24,129 nt of DNA, from IMG/VR virus record IMGVR_UViG_3300027608_000151, positions 1 through 24,129 of that record. The stretch is one strand, 5' to 3'. The stretch's first letter is position 1. Every line of letters begins with the position of its first letter. The notes under the pieces were generated by a model, which worked only from the letters and a program-made list of their open reading frames with translations, was not told where the DNA came from and searched no databases. A program made the translations under genes and the position numbers. The stretch is from a virus. Below are positions 8,045 to 15,378 of the stretch, piece by piece.

Positions 8045-8425
8045 ATGATGCTTGAGGTCACCCTGAACGAACCGGATGATTTCTTAAAGGTACGTGAGAC
8101 ACTGACTCGAATTGGAGTTGCCTCACGAAAGACCACAAATAAGCTCTATCAGTCTTGTCATATTCTTCATAAGCAGGGACGTTATTTTATTGTTCATTTT
8201 AAGGAATTATTCCTTCTTGATGGCAAGCCCTCAAATTTAAATACGAACGATTTACAAAGACGTAACACTATTACCACTCTTCTGTCGGACTGGGGTTTAG
8301 TTTCAATTGTAAATAATGATCAGGCCAAGGAGAAAGCTCCCCTACGGCAGATCAAGATTATCCCACACCGAGACAAGGTAAATTGGGAATTGTTAGCAAA
8401 ATATTCAATCGGTAATACGAAGTAA
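8045..8425 (+). CDS. regA: RegA translational repressor of early genes
   Basis: A 126-aa protein that is strongly T4 RegA-like (122 aa). Shared stretches include EVTLNEPDDFLKVRETLTR, LYQSCHILHKQGRYFIVHFK and a closing AKYSIGN. RegA binds start regions of early mRNAs, including gp44/gp45 messages in T4, and represses translation. Start choice: the T4 protein begins at the Met-x-Glu matching ATG 8048 (8045 is the adjacent ATG). The frame is open upstream to a GTG at 7958, which would add 29 residues and overlap gp62 by 35 bases; that extension has no counterpart in T4. No SD is seen. If most targets here are leaderless, its recognition sites must lie inside coding sequence. Confidence 0.88.
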   Translation: MMLEVTLNEPDDFLKVRETLTRIGVASRKTTNKLYQSCHILHKQGRYFIVHFKELFLLDGKPSNLNTNDLQRRNTITTLLSDWGLVSIVNNDQAKEKAPLRQIKIIPHRDKVNWELLAKYSIGNTK

Positions 8426-8433
8426 TATAAATA
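8426..8433 (+). promoter_or_regulatory. T4-type late promoter motif TATAAATA
   Basis: An exact TATAAATA, the T4 late -10 element recognised by gp55-programmed polymerase, lies right after the regA stop and about 95 bases before hsp20. No sigma70-like -35 precedes it, as expected for this class. It is the only intergenic copy I found. Confidence 0.55.
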
Positions 8434-8436
8434 AGT

Positions 8437-8521
8437 TTGATGGCAATTACGCCATCAACTGATAATGCCCGACTGGGGTTATCGGTAATTAGAAAAGCAA
8501 TAACCTTGCATAACTGGAGGT
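8437..8521 (+). promoter_or_regulatory. Structured hsp20 leader with sequestered SD (possible RNA thermometer)
   Basis: Three stems can be drawn: TTGATGGC/GCCATCAA (8437-8458), GATAA..CCC/GGG..TTATC (8461-8483) and a weak ACCTT (8503-8507) with GAGGT (8517-8521) that covers the SD GGAGG (8516-8520). A weak SD-covering stem in front of a small heat-shock gene is the arrangement of ROSE/fourU-like thermometers. Pairing was found by eye and not energy-scored. Confidence 0.45.
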
Positions 8522-8528
8522 AAATCAG

Positions 8529-8945
8529 ATGACAAATACATACACGTTCCCACGGTCGGCCTTTGTAGGCTTTGACCATCTCTTCAACGAGCTCAACCGA
8601 GTCTCCTCAAGAGAAGATAGTTATCCACCGCATAATATCATTCAGATTGATGATGATAACTTTATGGTGGAAATCGCAGTCGCAGGATTCTCAAAAGAGA
8701 GTCTCGACATACAGCTGAAGGATTCAATCCTTACTGTAACTGGATCAATGGAAGATACTCGCAAATATACCTACAAGGGTATTTCAACACGTAAGTTCAC
8801 ACGAACTTTTACGTTGTCGGAATACGTTGAGGTAAAAGGTGCAGAGTTAGAGCATGGAATTCTTTCCATCTCTCTCACAAAAGTAATTCCTGAATCCGAG
8901 CGCCCAAAGAAGATCGAAATTGGTAAGACCTTTCTTCGGGACTAA
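8529..8945 (+). CDS. hsp20: Small heat-shock protein Hsp20 (IbpA-like)
   Basis: A 138-aa alpha-crystallin-domain chaperone that would hold unfolding proteins in a refoldable state. Seen: an IbpA-like N-terminus with FVGFDHLFNEL and YPPHNIIQ, the core VEIAVAGFSKESLDIQLKDS, KFTRTFTL, and near the C-terminus the conserved G-x-L-x-I motif (HGILSISL), ending in PKKIEIG. Hsp20 genes are common in cyanophages and other aquatic T4-like phages, and may help capsid or replication protein folding. It is the only gene in the window with a strong SD (GGAGG, eight bases before the ATG) and a long leader, and the only one after a T4-type late promoter motif. It therefore seems to be expressed differently from its neighbours. 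Confidence 0.93.
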   Translation: MTNTYTFPRSAFVGFDHLFNELNRVSSREDSYPPHNIIQIDDDNFMVEIAVAGFSKESLDIQLKDSILTVTGSMEDTRKYTYKGISTRKFTRTFTLSEYVEVKGAELEHGILSISLTKVIPESERPKKIEIGKTFLRD

Positions 8946-9040
8946 ATAATACTTCTGGCAGTCATCGATCACACCCAGGTCACACAGTATAATACGACAT
9001 GACATATTAATAAACACGTAGATCGACCTGTCGGATTCCT

Positions 9041-9079
9041 GAGTGGTAGCTGCTTTTTTGTGGCTACCACTCTCTTTTT
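9041..9079 (+). terminator. Intrinsic terminator
   Basis: A perfect 10-bp stem GAGTGGTAGC/GCTACCACTC (9041-9050 with 9063-9072) is followed by TCTTTTTTT. The remaining bases of the 170-base gap after hsp20 show a TATAAT (8988-8993) without a convincing -35 and nothing else I can support. Confidence 0.85.
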
Positions 9080-9082
9080 TTA

Positions 9083-9110
9083 TTTACTTCTGTGCAAACT
9101 GTGTTAGGAT
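9083..9110 (+). promoter_or_regulatory. Promoter of the DNA polymerase gene, TTTACT-N16-TAGGAT
   Basis: TTTACT (9083-9088), 16 bases, TAGGAT (9105-9110) preceded by CTGTGT. The predicted transcription start is 9117, exactly the G of the GTG start codon of gp43. Confidence 0.75.
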
Positions 9111-9116
9111 AAGACT

Positions 9117-11771
9117 GTGAAATTCTATACAAATGTGTCTCGCGGTCCTAGAGGTCATCTTCTTTATCGTGGATATGATAATGGCCTCCGTGTAACGGAA
9201 CGAGTAAAGTTTAAACCGACTCTTTATATTTCCAGCAAAAAGGAGAAAACAGTATGGACTTCGCTCGTTGAGAATAGTCCTCTTGAGCCAATGACGTTTG
9301 ATTCAATGTATGATGCTAAGCAATTCATTGAGCAATATGAAACACTTAAAGAATCATTTCCGATATACGGTACAAAGCGGTGGATTTCGCAATTTCTTCA
9401 GGAAAAGTTTCCGGATGAAATTCACTTCGATCGTGATATTGTCAATGTAGCAACGCTTGACATCGAGGTAATGTCCAATGATGGCTTCCCCCACCCGGGA
9501 GAAGCTCGGCATGAGGTGATTACGATTACAATCAAAAATAATATTGACAACACGTATTATGTGTGGGGAATGAAACCCTATGATTCTAACAAAAAGTTAA
9601 TCTCTGCACAAGTGCAATATCGTCAGTTCGCGGATGAACAATCCATGCTGTTAGATTTTGTTACGTGGTGGGCAACGCCAAAGAATAATCCAGACGTCCT
9701 TACTGGATGGAACAGTCGCTTCTTTGACGTTCCCTATCTTGTAAATCGCATAAAACAGTTGCTCGGTGAAGAGACGGTAAATCTTCTTTCCCCATGGGGT
9801 TCTATCGAAAGTCAAGAAGTAAAGACAAAACATGGCATGCAAATTGCCTACGTTATTGCTGGAATTTCTCAACTGGATTATATGGATCTCTTTCGTAAAT
9901 TTACCACGCACACCTATGGCAATCAAGAATCCTATAAGTTAGGAAGTATTGCTAATGTCGTCCTTGGAGATGATAAACTCTCCTATGAGGAATATGGCAC
10001 ACTTCACGCCCTCTACGAAAACAATTTTCAACTCTTTGTGGACTACAACATTAAAGACGTAGAGATTGTTGATCGGCTCGAGGACAAACTCGGGCTCATT
10101 ACTCTTGCGCTTACACTTGCATATATTGGCGGTGTAAATTACAATGATACGCTTGGAACAACTGCGATCTGGGAATCGATCATCTATCGCGATCTTATGC
10201 GTAAAGGCATTGCTCCAAATGTTCATCAGATCGTCCCAAGTTACGAATATAAGATTGTTGGTGCCCTTGATGATAGTACATCCGGCACATCCGGTGAAGC
10301 AAGTCATATTGCTGGTGGATATGTAAAACCCCCCAAAGTAGGTCTTCATAATTGGGTATGTTCGTTCGACTTAAATTCCTTGTATCCAAATCTCATTATT
10401 CAATACAACATGTCGCCCGAAACAGTATTGCCGGAACAGACACCCGATATTGACGTCGATTCAGTATTGACAGGAATTGAAGTAATTCCTACAATCCCAA
10501 ATGCTATTACTGCAGCAAATGGTGTTCAGTTTGATCCTACTCAGCCAGGCGTTATTCCCCGATTGATTCGCGAGATCTATGATCGTCGCGTAAGTCTCAA
10601 GAAAACAATGTTAAGTGAAAAGAAGCGGTTTGAGACGATTGAAAAGACGAATAAGATCGAACGCTATAAATGTGAACGTGAAATCTCACGATTAGAGAAT
10701 CAACAGATTGCTGTTAAAATTCTGCTAAATTCTCTCTACGGTGCCATGGGCAACAAATACTTCCAGTACTACGATACTCGCATTGCTGAAGGAACTACCC
10801 TAAGTGGCCAGTTGGCAATTCGTTCTGCTGAAAAGATAGTAAATACCTTTCTAAACGAAACTCTTAAAACTAAAAATACTGATTATGTCATTGCTATTGA
10901 TACTGACTCATTATATGTCTCGATGGAACCTATTGTTCAAAAGTTTAATCCAAAGAATCCGGTTAAGTTCTTGGATGAATTTTGTGCAAAAGCTATCGAG
11001 CCTATTGTAGGTAAGGCCTACGATCTTCTTGCGAAGAGAATGGGATGTCCGACAAATCGAATGGGTATGAAACGTGAGGCAATTGCTGATCGTGGTATCT
11101 GGACTGCAAAGAAACGTTACATTTTAAATGTTCATAATAACGAAGGAGTTCAATACGCAAAACCTAAAATTAAAGTGATGGGCATCGAGGCTGTAAAGTC
11201 ATCAACTCCCGGAGTATGCCGCGATGCACTTAATCTTATGTTTGACGTTATTATGACTAAATCAGAAACTGAAGCTCAAAGAGAAATTGCTCGGTTCCGT
11301 GATAAATTCGAAAATCTTTCCCCTGCTGAAATCGCGTTTCCTCGTGGTGTTACAAAAGTGGCCTATTATAGCCCAAAGAGCGGTGGCATTTATGCATCAT
11401 CTGCACATCCAGTAACTACAAAGGACATAGATTATAAAACAGGAAAGCACATTGTTGTTACGTCTACCCCTATTAATGCACGTGCAGCTTTACTTTACAA
11501 TTATCATATTAAGCTCAACGGGCTAGAACTAAAATATCCCCTAATTCGTGCGGGTGATAAAATCAAATACATCTATCTTAAAAAGCCAAATCCGCTAGGT
11601 GAGAACGTCATCGCTTTTGTTGACACTCTCCCAAAAGAATTAAATCTAGATAGATATGTTGATCATGAGCTGCAATTTGAAAAGACTTTCCTTGATCCTC
11701 TTGATATTATCTTTAAGGCTATTGGATGGCGTTTAGAAAAAAACGCAAGTCTTGAAGAATTCTTTACATAA
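9117..11771 (+). CDS. 43: Family-B replicative DNA polymerase gp43
   Basis: An 884-aa polymerase (T4 gp43: 898 aa) with 3'-5' proofreading. Seen: Exo I TLDIEVMS (D115, E117), Exo II NPDVLTGWNSRFFD, Exo III YNIKDVEIVD, polymerase motif A DLNSLYPNLI (about 418), motif B KILLNSLYGAMGNK, motif C AIDTDSLY (about 593-600) and the K-K-R-Y motif TAKKRY. The C-terminus SLEEFFT resembles the clamp-binding tail of T4 gp43. The GTG start sits at the predicted transcription start and has no SD. The frame before it has no better ATG. It opens a transcript that probably continues into the pyrophosphatase and primase-like genes. All catalytic carboxylates are present, so it should be active in both functions. 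Confidence 0.97.
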   Translation: MKFYTNVSRGPRGHLLYRGYDNGLRVTERVKFKPTLYISSKKEKTVWTSLVENSPLEPMTFDSMYDAKQFIEQYETLKESFPIYGTKRWISQFLQEKFPDEIHFDRDIVNVATLDIEVMSNDGFPHPGEARHEVITITIKNNIDNTYYVWGMKPYDSNKKLISAQVQYRQFADEQSMLLDFVTWWATPKNNPDVLTGWNSRFFDVPYLVNRIKQLLGEETVNLLSPWGSIESQEVKTKHGMQIAYVIAGISQLDYMDLFRKFTTHTYGNQESYKLGSIANVVLGDDKLSYEEYGTLHALYENNFQLFVDYNIKDVEIVDRLEDKLGLITLALTLAYIGGVNYNDTLGTTAIWESIIYRDLMRKGIAPNVHQIVPSYEYKIVGALDDSTSGTSGEASHIAGGYVKPPKVGLHNWVCSFDLNSLYPNLIIQYNMSPETVLPEQTPDIDVDSVLTGIEVIPTIPNAITAANGVQFDPTQPGVIPRLIREIYDRRVSLKKTMLSEKKRFETIEKTNKIERYKCEREISRLENQQIAVKILLNSLYGAMGNKYFQYYDTRIAEGTTLSGQLAIRSAEKIVNTFLNETLKTKNTDYVIAIDTDSLYVSMEPIVQKFNPKNPVKFLDEFCAKAIEPIVGKAYDLLAKRMGCPTNRMGMKREAIADRGIWTAKKRYILNVHNNEGVQYAKPKIKVMGIEAVKSSTPGVCRDALNLMFDVIMTKSETEAQREIARFRDKFENLSPAEIAFPRGVTKVAYYSPKSGGIYASSAHPVTTKDIDYKTGKHIVVTSTPINARAALLYNYHIKLNGLELKYPLIRAGDKIKYIYLKKPNPLGENVIAFVDTLPKELNLDRYVDHELQFEKTFLDPLDIIFKAIGWRLEKNASLEEFFT

Positions 11772-11794
11772 TAACACTAACACCTAAACATAAT

Positions 11795-12199
11795 ATGTCA
11801 CATAACTGGCCACAAGATATTGCTGAAATGCACACTAAATTTGGAGTGAATCCCGTCATTCATTCCTTTGACAAAGAGAAGCTATATTCCTTCCTCGAAT
11901 TTCGAGTTAAATTCCTTGAAGAAGAACTGAATGAAATTAAAAATGCCCGTACCGCGGATGACGTGGTTGATGGTTGCATCGATCTGTGCGTTGTTGCAAT
12001 TGGCACTCTGAACGCATTTAATATCGACTCTCATGAGGCCTGGAATCGTGTTCATCGTGCAAATATGGCAAAGGAAGTTGGCATCAAAGCTAGCCGCCCA
12101 AATCCATTAGGCCTACCTGATCTGATAAAGCCAGCAGGATGGACATCTCCTTCGCACGAAGATAACACAGGTTTACTCGGTCAGGTTTTTACAGATTGA
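11795..12199 (+). CDS. MazG-like nucleoside triphosphate pyrophosphohydrolase
   Basis: A 134-aa all-alpha NTP pyrophosphatase of the MazG/PRA-PH type. Seen: helix 1-2 pair with FLEFRVKFLEEELNEI (the E-E-x-x-E metal site), then DDVVDGCIDLCVVAIGTLNA (the E/D-x-x-D site on helix 4) and a closing W-x-x-V-H-x-A-N-M-A-K segment, which is typical of phage members. It would hydrolyse a dNTP to dNMP plus PPi. In a phage that makes hydroxymethyl-dCMP, destroying dCTP is the role of T4 gp56, which has the same overall fold; that substrate is inference. The gene follows gp43 by 23 bases without SD and overlaps the next by four bases. Confidence 0.75.
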   Translation: MSHNWPQDIAEMHTKFGVNPVIHSFDKEKLYSFLEFRVKFLEEELNEIKNARTADDVVDGCIDLCVVAIGTLNAFNIDSHEAWNRVHRANMAKEVGIKASRPNPLGLPDLIKPAGWTSPSHEDNTGLLGQVFTD

Positions 12200-13149
12200 A
12201 ATATTCTCTTACAATCTTTGATTCCATCTTTGATAATAAGACGGAGAAGCAGATGAGTTTCGGCTCGTGGGATGAATTGGAGAAACTTCTCTACAATCTA
12301 TCCTATCGAGCTGGCTATAAAGCGAAGAAGGGAGAACACAAAAAGTCTTCTCCGCTTATTTCTCCGGCTGTTTATACGAGTGGTGGAACTCGTTCGAATG
12401 CGAATGTTTCATGTTGGGGTGGATGGGCTGCTCTTGACATCGATGAATACACTCTCTCATTTGAGGAGACTGTGAATCAGTATCGGGCATATCAGTTCGT
12501 TTGTTATTCGACTGCCTCCTCAACAAAGGAGAAACCAAAGTTTCGCATGGTATTTCCATTGAATGAAACTGTTGCAGCAAATAAGATTCGTCATTTTTGG
12601 TATGCATTGAACAAGCACTTTAATTCGATTGCGGATGAGCAGACCAAAGACCTAAGCCGAATGTACTATGTTCCTGCACAATATCCAAATGCTCACAATT
12701 TCATCTTCACAAACAAAGGTGAGGTAATGAATCCGAATGATATCATGGATCAACATTCGTGGAGCGAAAAGCCGTCAATTAGCTTTCTGGATAAACTACC
12801 CGAGGCAATGCGTGCCGAGGTCATAAACCATCGCAAAGAGCAACTGAATAATACTCATGTTCATTGGACATCCTATCTTGATTGTCCGTTTGTGAATAAG
12901 AAACTTATAAGCGAATACAAATCGATTTCTTCAATTGATGGTTCTGGCCGATATCGAATGATCTATAAGATTATGACGAGCATTGCCTGTAATGCAATCA
13001 AGAAGCGTTATCCAATTAGTGGACCGCAGATTGCTGAGATGATTCGCGACCTGGATATGGACACATCGAGGCTTTATCAAAAACGCCCATTGAATACCGA
13101 GGCGGATCGTGCCATTGAATTTGCATATAAGAGTGTAATGCTTTCGTGA
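12196..13149 (+). CDS. Archaeo-eukaryotic-type primase-like protein
   Basis: A 317-aa protein. Its TTG start overlaps the previous stop as TTGA; no ATG exists near the natural N-terminus KYSLTIFDSIF. Seen: a hhhDhD-type motif GWAALDIDEY (about residues 75-85), then STASSTKEKPKFRMVFPL, matching the second motif of plasmid and VirE-like AEP primases, an acidic TKDLSRMYYVPAQYPN that would hold the third motif, and a C-terminal helical domain (about 240-315) like PriCT-type domains. The likely role is primer synthesis for the gp41/gp43 replisome. T4 uses a Toprim primase (gp61), of which there is no sign in the window. A Rep-like or inactive paralogue is possible; the fold call is from motif recognition alone. 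Confidence 0.55.
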   Translation: MKYSLTIFDSIFDNKTEKQMSFGSWDELEKLLYNLSYRAGYKAKKGEHKKSSPLISPAVYTSGGTRSNANVSCWGGWAALDIDEYTLSFEETVNQYRAYQFVCYSTASSTKEKPKFRMVFPLNETVAANKIRHFWYALNKHFNSIADEQTKDLSRMYYVPAQYPNAHNFIFTNKGEVMNPNDIMDQHSWSEKPSISFLDKLPEAMRAEVINHRKEQLNNTHVHWTSYLDCPFVNKKLISEYKSISSIDGSGRYRMIYKIMTSIACNAIKKRYPISGPQIAEMIRDLDMDTSRLYQKRPLNTEADRAIEFAYKSVMLS

Positions 13150-13187
13150 CCAACGACTTAAGAAGTGTTGGCTATCAATGACTTAGG
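13149..13187 (+). repeat. Boundary hairpin, divergent copy C
   Basis: Starting at the stop of the primase-like gene, CCAACGACTT pairs with AAGTGTTGG (one bulge), followed by TATCAATGACTTAGG. The part 13163-13187 aligns with AAGTGGTTGATGGTCAACACCTTAGG-type sequence of the copy at 23862, with the same AAGTG start and CTTAGG end. It lies 13 bases before a promoter. No U-tract follows. Confidence 0.45.
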
Positions 13188-13200
13188 ACGTTCTTATGTG

Positions 13201-13228
13201 TTTACTTTCCGAGAGATTAGTGTAGGAT
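13201..13228 (+). promoter_or_regulatory. Promoter, TTTACT-N16-TAGGAT
   Basis: TTTACT (13201-13206), 16 bases, TAGGAT (13223-13228) with ATTAGTG before it. The predicted transcription start, 13235, is exactly the A of the next ATG. Confidence 0.75.
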
Positions 13229-13234
13229 ACCAGT

Positions 13235-13666
13235 ATGAATCATACAATCAAAAGCAAAAAACTTCACCTCCTTGGTCTAAATCTTTTTGGAAAAGTGGCA
13301 AATCTCTCAACTCGGCAACTACGGACCCATTACGATGTGAGAATTCAGAATCGCCATACAAGCAAAACTTTCGGTAATTGCATGACGGTCAATCCAAACT
13401 CAAAGGGAACTGTTGAATGCATTACCGACACGAATCAACTCATTTTTATTGATTATGATGATCCAAAGTATATTCGCATCTACGAGTGCACAAATAAATC
13501 AAAATATGACATGGAATACGTGGGCGGTGAGGATCGCGAGGGGCTCAAGCGCGTGTCGGTATGTTACCATATCGCGGACATGAAACTCCTCCATGAAATT
13601 GATGAACCTAGTCTTCTGTCAGAAATGCAGTCTTTAAGCTCAGCACACAAATACCAAAAACTATGA
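13235..13666 (+). CDS. Hypothetical protein, leaderless
   Basis: A 143-aa protein that I do not recognise. The N-terminus is basic (MNHTIKSKKLHLLGLNLFGK) and the middle rich in beta-type sequence with acidic patches (LIFIDYDDPKYIRIYE). There is no signal peptide or membrane segment. The start was chosen because the ATG is on the predicted transcription start of the promoter at 13201; an overlapping 70-aa frame beginning at 13165 crosses that promoter and is rejected. It ends in an ATGA overlap with the next gene, so the two are probably co-translated. RNA or DNA binding is possible given the charge, but nothing in it proves this. Confidence 0.7.
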   Translation: MNHTIKSKKLHLLGLNLFGKVANLSTRQLRTHYDVRIQNRHTSKTFGNCMTVNPNSKGTVECITDTNQLIFIDYDDPKYIRIYECTNKSKYDMEYVGGEDREGLKRVSVCYHIADMKLLHEIDEPSLLSEMQSLSSAHKYQKL

Positions 13667-14328
13667 AAACCCTGAGTCAAAGAACTATGCGGTGTTTATC
13701 TAATACTGGCATAATTGATTGTAACGATAGAAAGCTTTTAAGCGATAGTATCAAATTTACTAAAAATATATACCGTGAGCAGAAAGATAAAATTGGTACA
13801 CAATACTATCGTAGCAAACTGAAAATATTTAAACATACATATCCAGGACTAGCGGGCGAAATGTTTTTATGTGAACAGGGGGAAGAGGGCGATGCGGCCA
13901 ATGACATGGTTTTTAGACAAACCTCTCCGGCTGTAGATAATGCAAATAAGCTCCTTTGGCACAAGCGAATGGTAGATCTTATTGCAGTTGATACAAATGA
14001 TGCTATAGCTGTTAAAAGTTTCCATATTCGCAATGATGAACAAAACTGGCTTGCATCTAAACGAACAATAGAGTCTATTGTTCGTTCAGCTCCATACTGT
14101 AATTTTCTCATAACAGTTGGATATCAATATGCTTCAGATTATAAAGATATCAAACTAGCAAAACGCGAATTAGTGTGTAGAGCATTATGGCTAATTGATA
14201 TTAAAAAACTGGCAGAATGCCCTTATGGCTATTTTAGAGACTGTGATTATTCACCATATAGTTCAAAGGAATTCAATGTAGCTATTGCACAAAAACGCAA
14301 CATTCTTATTGAACTTCAAGACGTTTAA
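13663..14328 (+). CDS. Hypothetical protein, weak nuclease-like pattern
   Basis: A 221-aa protein without a family I can name. The N-terminal third is basic and helical. A central stretch LAGEMFLCEQ, then WHKRMVDLIAVDTNDAIAVKSF has the look of a PD-(D/E)xK core (an E, then D, then x-x-K on a strand), but the expected acidic residue before the final Lys is a Val or Ala, so the match is incomplete. Several Cys and Tyr near the end (GYFRDCDYSPYSSK). It overlaps the preceding gene by ATGA and lies just upstream of the modification cluster. Its A+T content is higher than that of the neighbours, suggesting separate acquisition. It could be a small nuclease or an unrelated phage protein. Confidence 0.65.
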   Translation: MKTLSQRTMRCLSNTGIIDCNDRKLLSDSIKFTKNIYREQKDKIGTQYYRSKLKIFKHTYPGLAGEMFLCEQGEEGDAANDMVFRQTSPAVDNANKLLWHKRMVDLIAVDTNDAIAVKSFHIRNDEQNWLASKRTIESIVRSAPYCNFLITVGYQYASDYKDIKLAKRELVCRALWLIDIKKLAECPYGYFRDCDYSPYSSKEFNVAIAQKRNILIELQDV

Positions 14329-14331
14329 TGA

Positions 14332-14360
14332 TTTACAAACTGCTATAACTAGTGTATGAT
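14332..14360 (+). promoter_or_regulatory. Promoter of the modification cluster, TTTACA-N17-TATGAT
   Basis: TTTACA (14332-14337), 17 bases, TATGAT (14355-14360) preceded by CTAGTG. The predicted start (14367) is six bases before the ATG at 14373. No other promoter-like element of this kind was seen until 18873, so the cluster may be one transcript. Confidence 0.7.
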
Positions 14361-14372
14361 TATCTCTTTATT

Positions 14373-14723
14373 ATGAAAGAATCAATTAAAGTCCTGCAAG
14401 AGTGTGCAGATCTGCAGCTCAAAAAGTCTAATGATTATCAGAATCCGACGAGTACGATTCGTCAGGCTGATTACTACCCACGCGGTGCTGCATCCATCCT
14501 GGATGTAATGCACACCAAAGTGCTGCGTCTTCGTTCCGTTCTTGAGGCAATGGAGAATGATCCAAATTATTCACCTAATTTTGATTCCCTCGAAGACTCT
14601 GCAAAAGATCTCATCAATTATTCATCCTTCTTTGTTTCTTTTTGCCGTAAGGGTATTGACGGCCAGCGCACTGATCGTGACTTCCTTAACCGCAATCTCA
14701 ATGCTAAATCTACCCAGAGTTAA
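14373..14723 (+). CDS. Nucleotide-modification-associated domain 1 (DUF1599)-like protein
   Basis: A 116-aa helical protein. Features that recall the Nmad1/DUF1599 family: an opening helix with CADLQLKKSNDYQNP, R-x-A-x-Y-Y-P-R-G-A-A-S-I-L, then MHTKVLRLRSVLEAM and a closing SLEDSAKDLINYSSFFVSF. The family is found beside base-modifying enzymes in phages and bacteria; its chemistry is not established. The upstream in-frame GTG at 14352 falls inside the promoter -10 region and is rejected. The stop overlaps the hydroxymethylase start by 23 bases, implying coupled expression. Family call moderate; role inferred from context. Confidence 0.6.
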   Translation: MKESIKVLQECADLQLKKSNDYQNPTSTIRQADYYPRGAASILDVMHTKVLRLRSVLEAMENDPNYSPNFDSLEDSAKDLINYSSFFVSFCRKGIDGQRTDRDFLNRNLNAKSTQS

Positions 14724-15378
14724 TGACATTCGCCAGCATTTTAAAGATGCTCTTACGAATGGCGTCTATACGACAGACAAGAGTGGTGTTAAAACCCTTG
14801 AGTTGTGTGGTGCATCATTCTTTGCAGATGAAGAGGCCATCTTTGGCGAAGTGAATCATGCCTATGTAAAGGCTGAACTTGCCTGGTATGATTCTGAATC
14901 CTTGAATGTAAATGACATTCCTGGTGGTGCTCCAAAGATCTGGAAACAAGTTGCGACAAAAGATGGCTGGATCAACTCCAACTATGGCTGGTGTATTTAC
15001 TCAGAGAATAACCATAAGCAATATGTTTCTGCACGAAATGAGCTTATTGCAAATCGAAATAGCCGCAGAGCCACAATGATCTATACTCGGCCAACGATGC
15101 ATAAAGATTATTGTGAAGATGGCTGTTCAGATTTCATGTGCACAAATGCGGTGCAATATCTTATTCGCGAAAATAAACTTCATGCAATTGTGCAAATGAG
15201 AAGCAATGATGTGATCTTCGGTTATAAGAATGATCGTGCTTGGCAGTTCGAAGTTCAGAATCGACTCCTGAAAGACATCAATGCTCTATCCGATGAGAAA
15301 TATCAATTAGGTGATCTCATTTGGCATGTCGGATCGCTTCACGTCTATGAACGTCATTTCCCACTCATCAATGGATAA
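14701..15378 (+). CDS. 42: dCMP hydroxymethylase (thymidylate synthase superfamily)
   Basis: A 225-aa enzyme predicted to make 5-hydroxymethyl-dCMP from dCMP and methylene-tetrahydrofolate (T4 gp42: 246 aa). Seen: KAELAWY with the general-base Glu at residue 59, KDGWINSNYGW, SRRATMIYTRP, the nucleophile C147 in DFMCTNAVQ, QMRSNDVIFGYKND with D178, and GSLHVYERHF. An ungapped comparison puts D178 at the Asn that selects dUMP in thymidylate synthase; T4 gp42 has C148 and D179 there, the same spacing of 31. This favours dCMP over dUMP. The start is ATG 14701; a longer frame from 14542 only overlaps the previous gene. It overlaps the deaminase start. A plain thymidylate synthase is unlikely. Confidence 0.85.
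   Translation: MLNLPRVNDIRQHFKDALTNGVYTTDKSGVKTLELCGASFFADEEAIFGEVNHAYVKAELAWYDSESLNVNDIPGGAPKIWKQVATKDGWINSNYGWCIYSENNHKQYVSARNELIANRNSRRATMIYTRPTMHKDYCEDGCSDFMCTNAVQYLIRENKLHAIVQMRSNDVIFGYKNDRAWQFEVQNRLLKDINALSDEKYQLGDLIWHVGSLHVYERHFPLING

Noticed and set aside
8988-8993. TATAAT after hsp20 as a promoter
   Set aside because: No TTTACA/TTGACA-like box at 16-18 bases upstream and no gene start before the terminator at 9041.
13165-13377. A 70-aa open frame overlapping the gene at 13235
   Set aside because: It begins in the boundary hairpin and runs through the promoter; the frame at 13235 has its start on the predicted transcription start and an ATGA junction with the next gene.
14701-15378. 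Ordinary thymidylate synthase
   Set aside because: Asp replaces the dUMP-selecting Asn, and length and motifs match T4 gp42 better.
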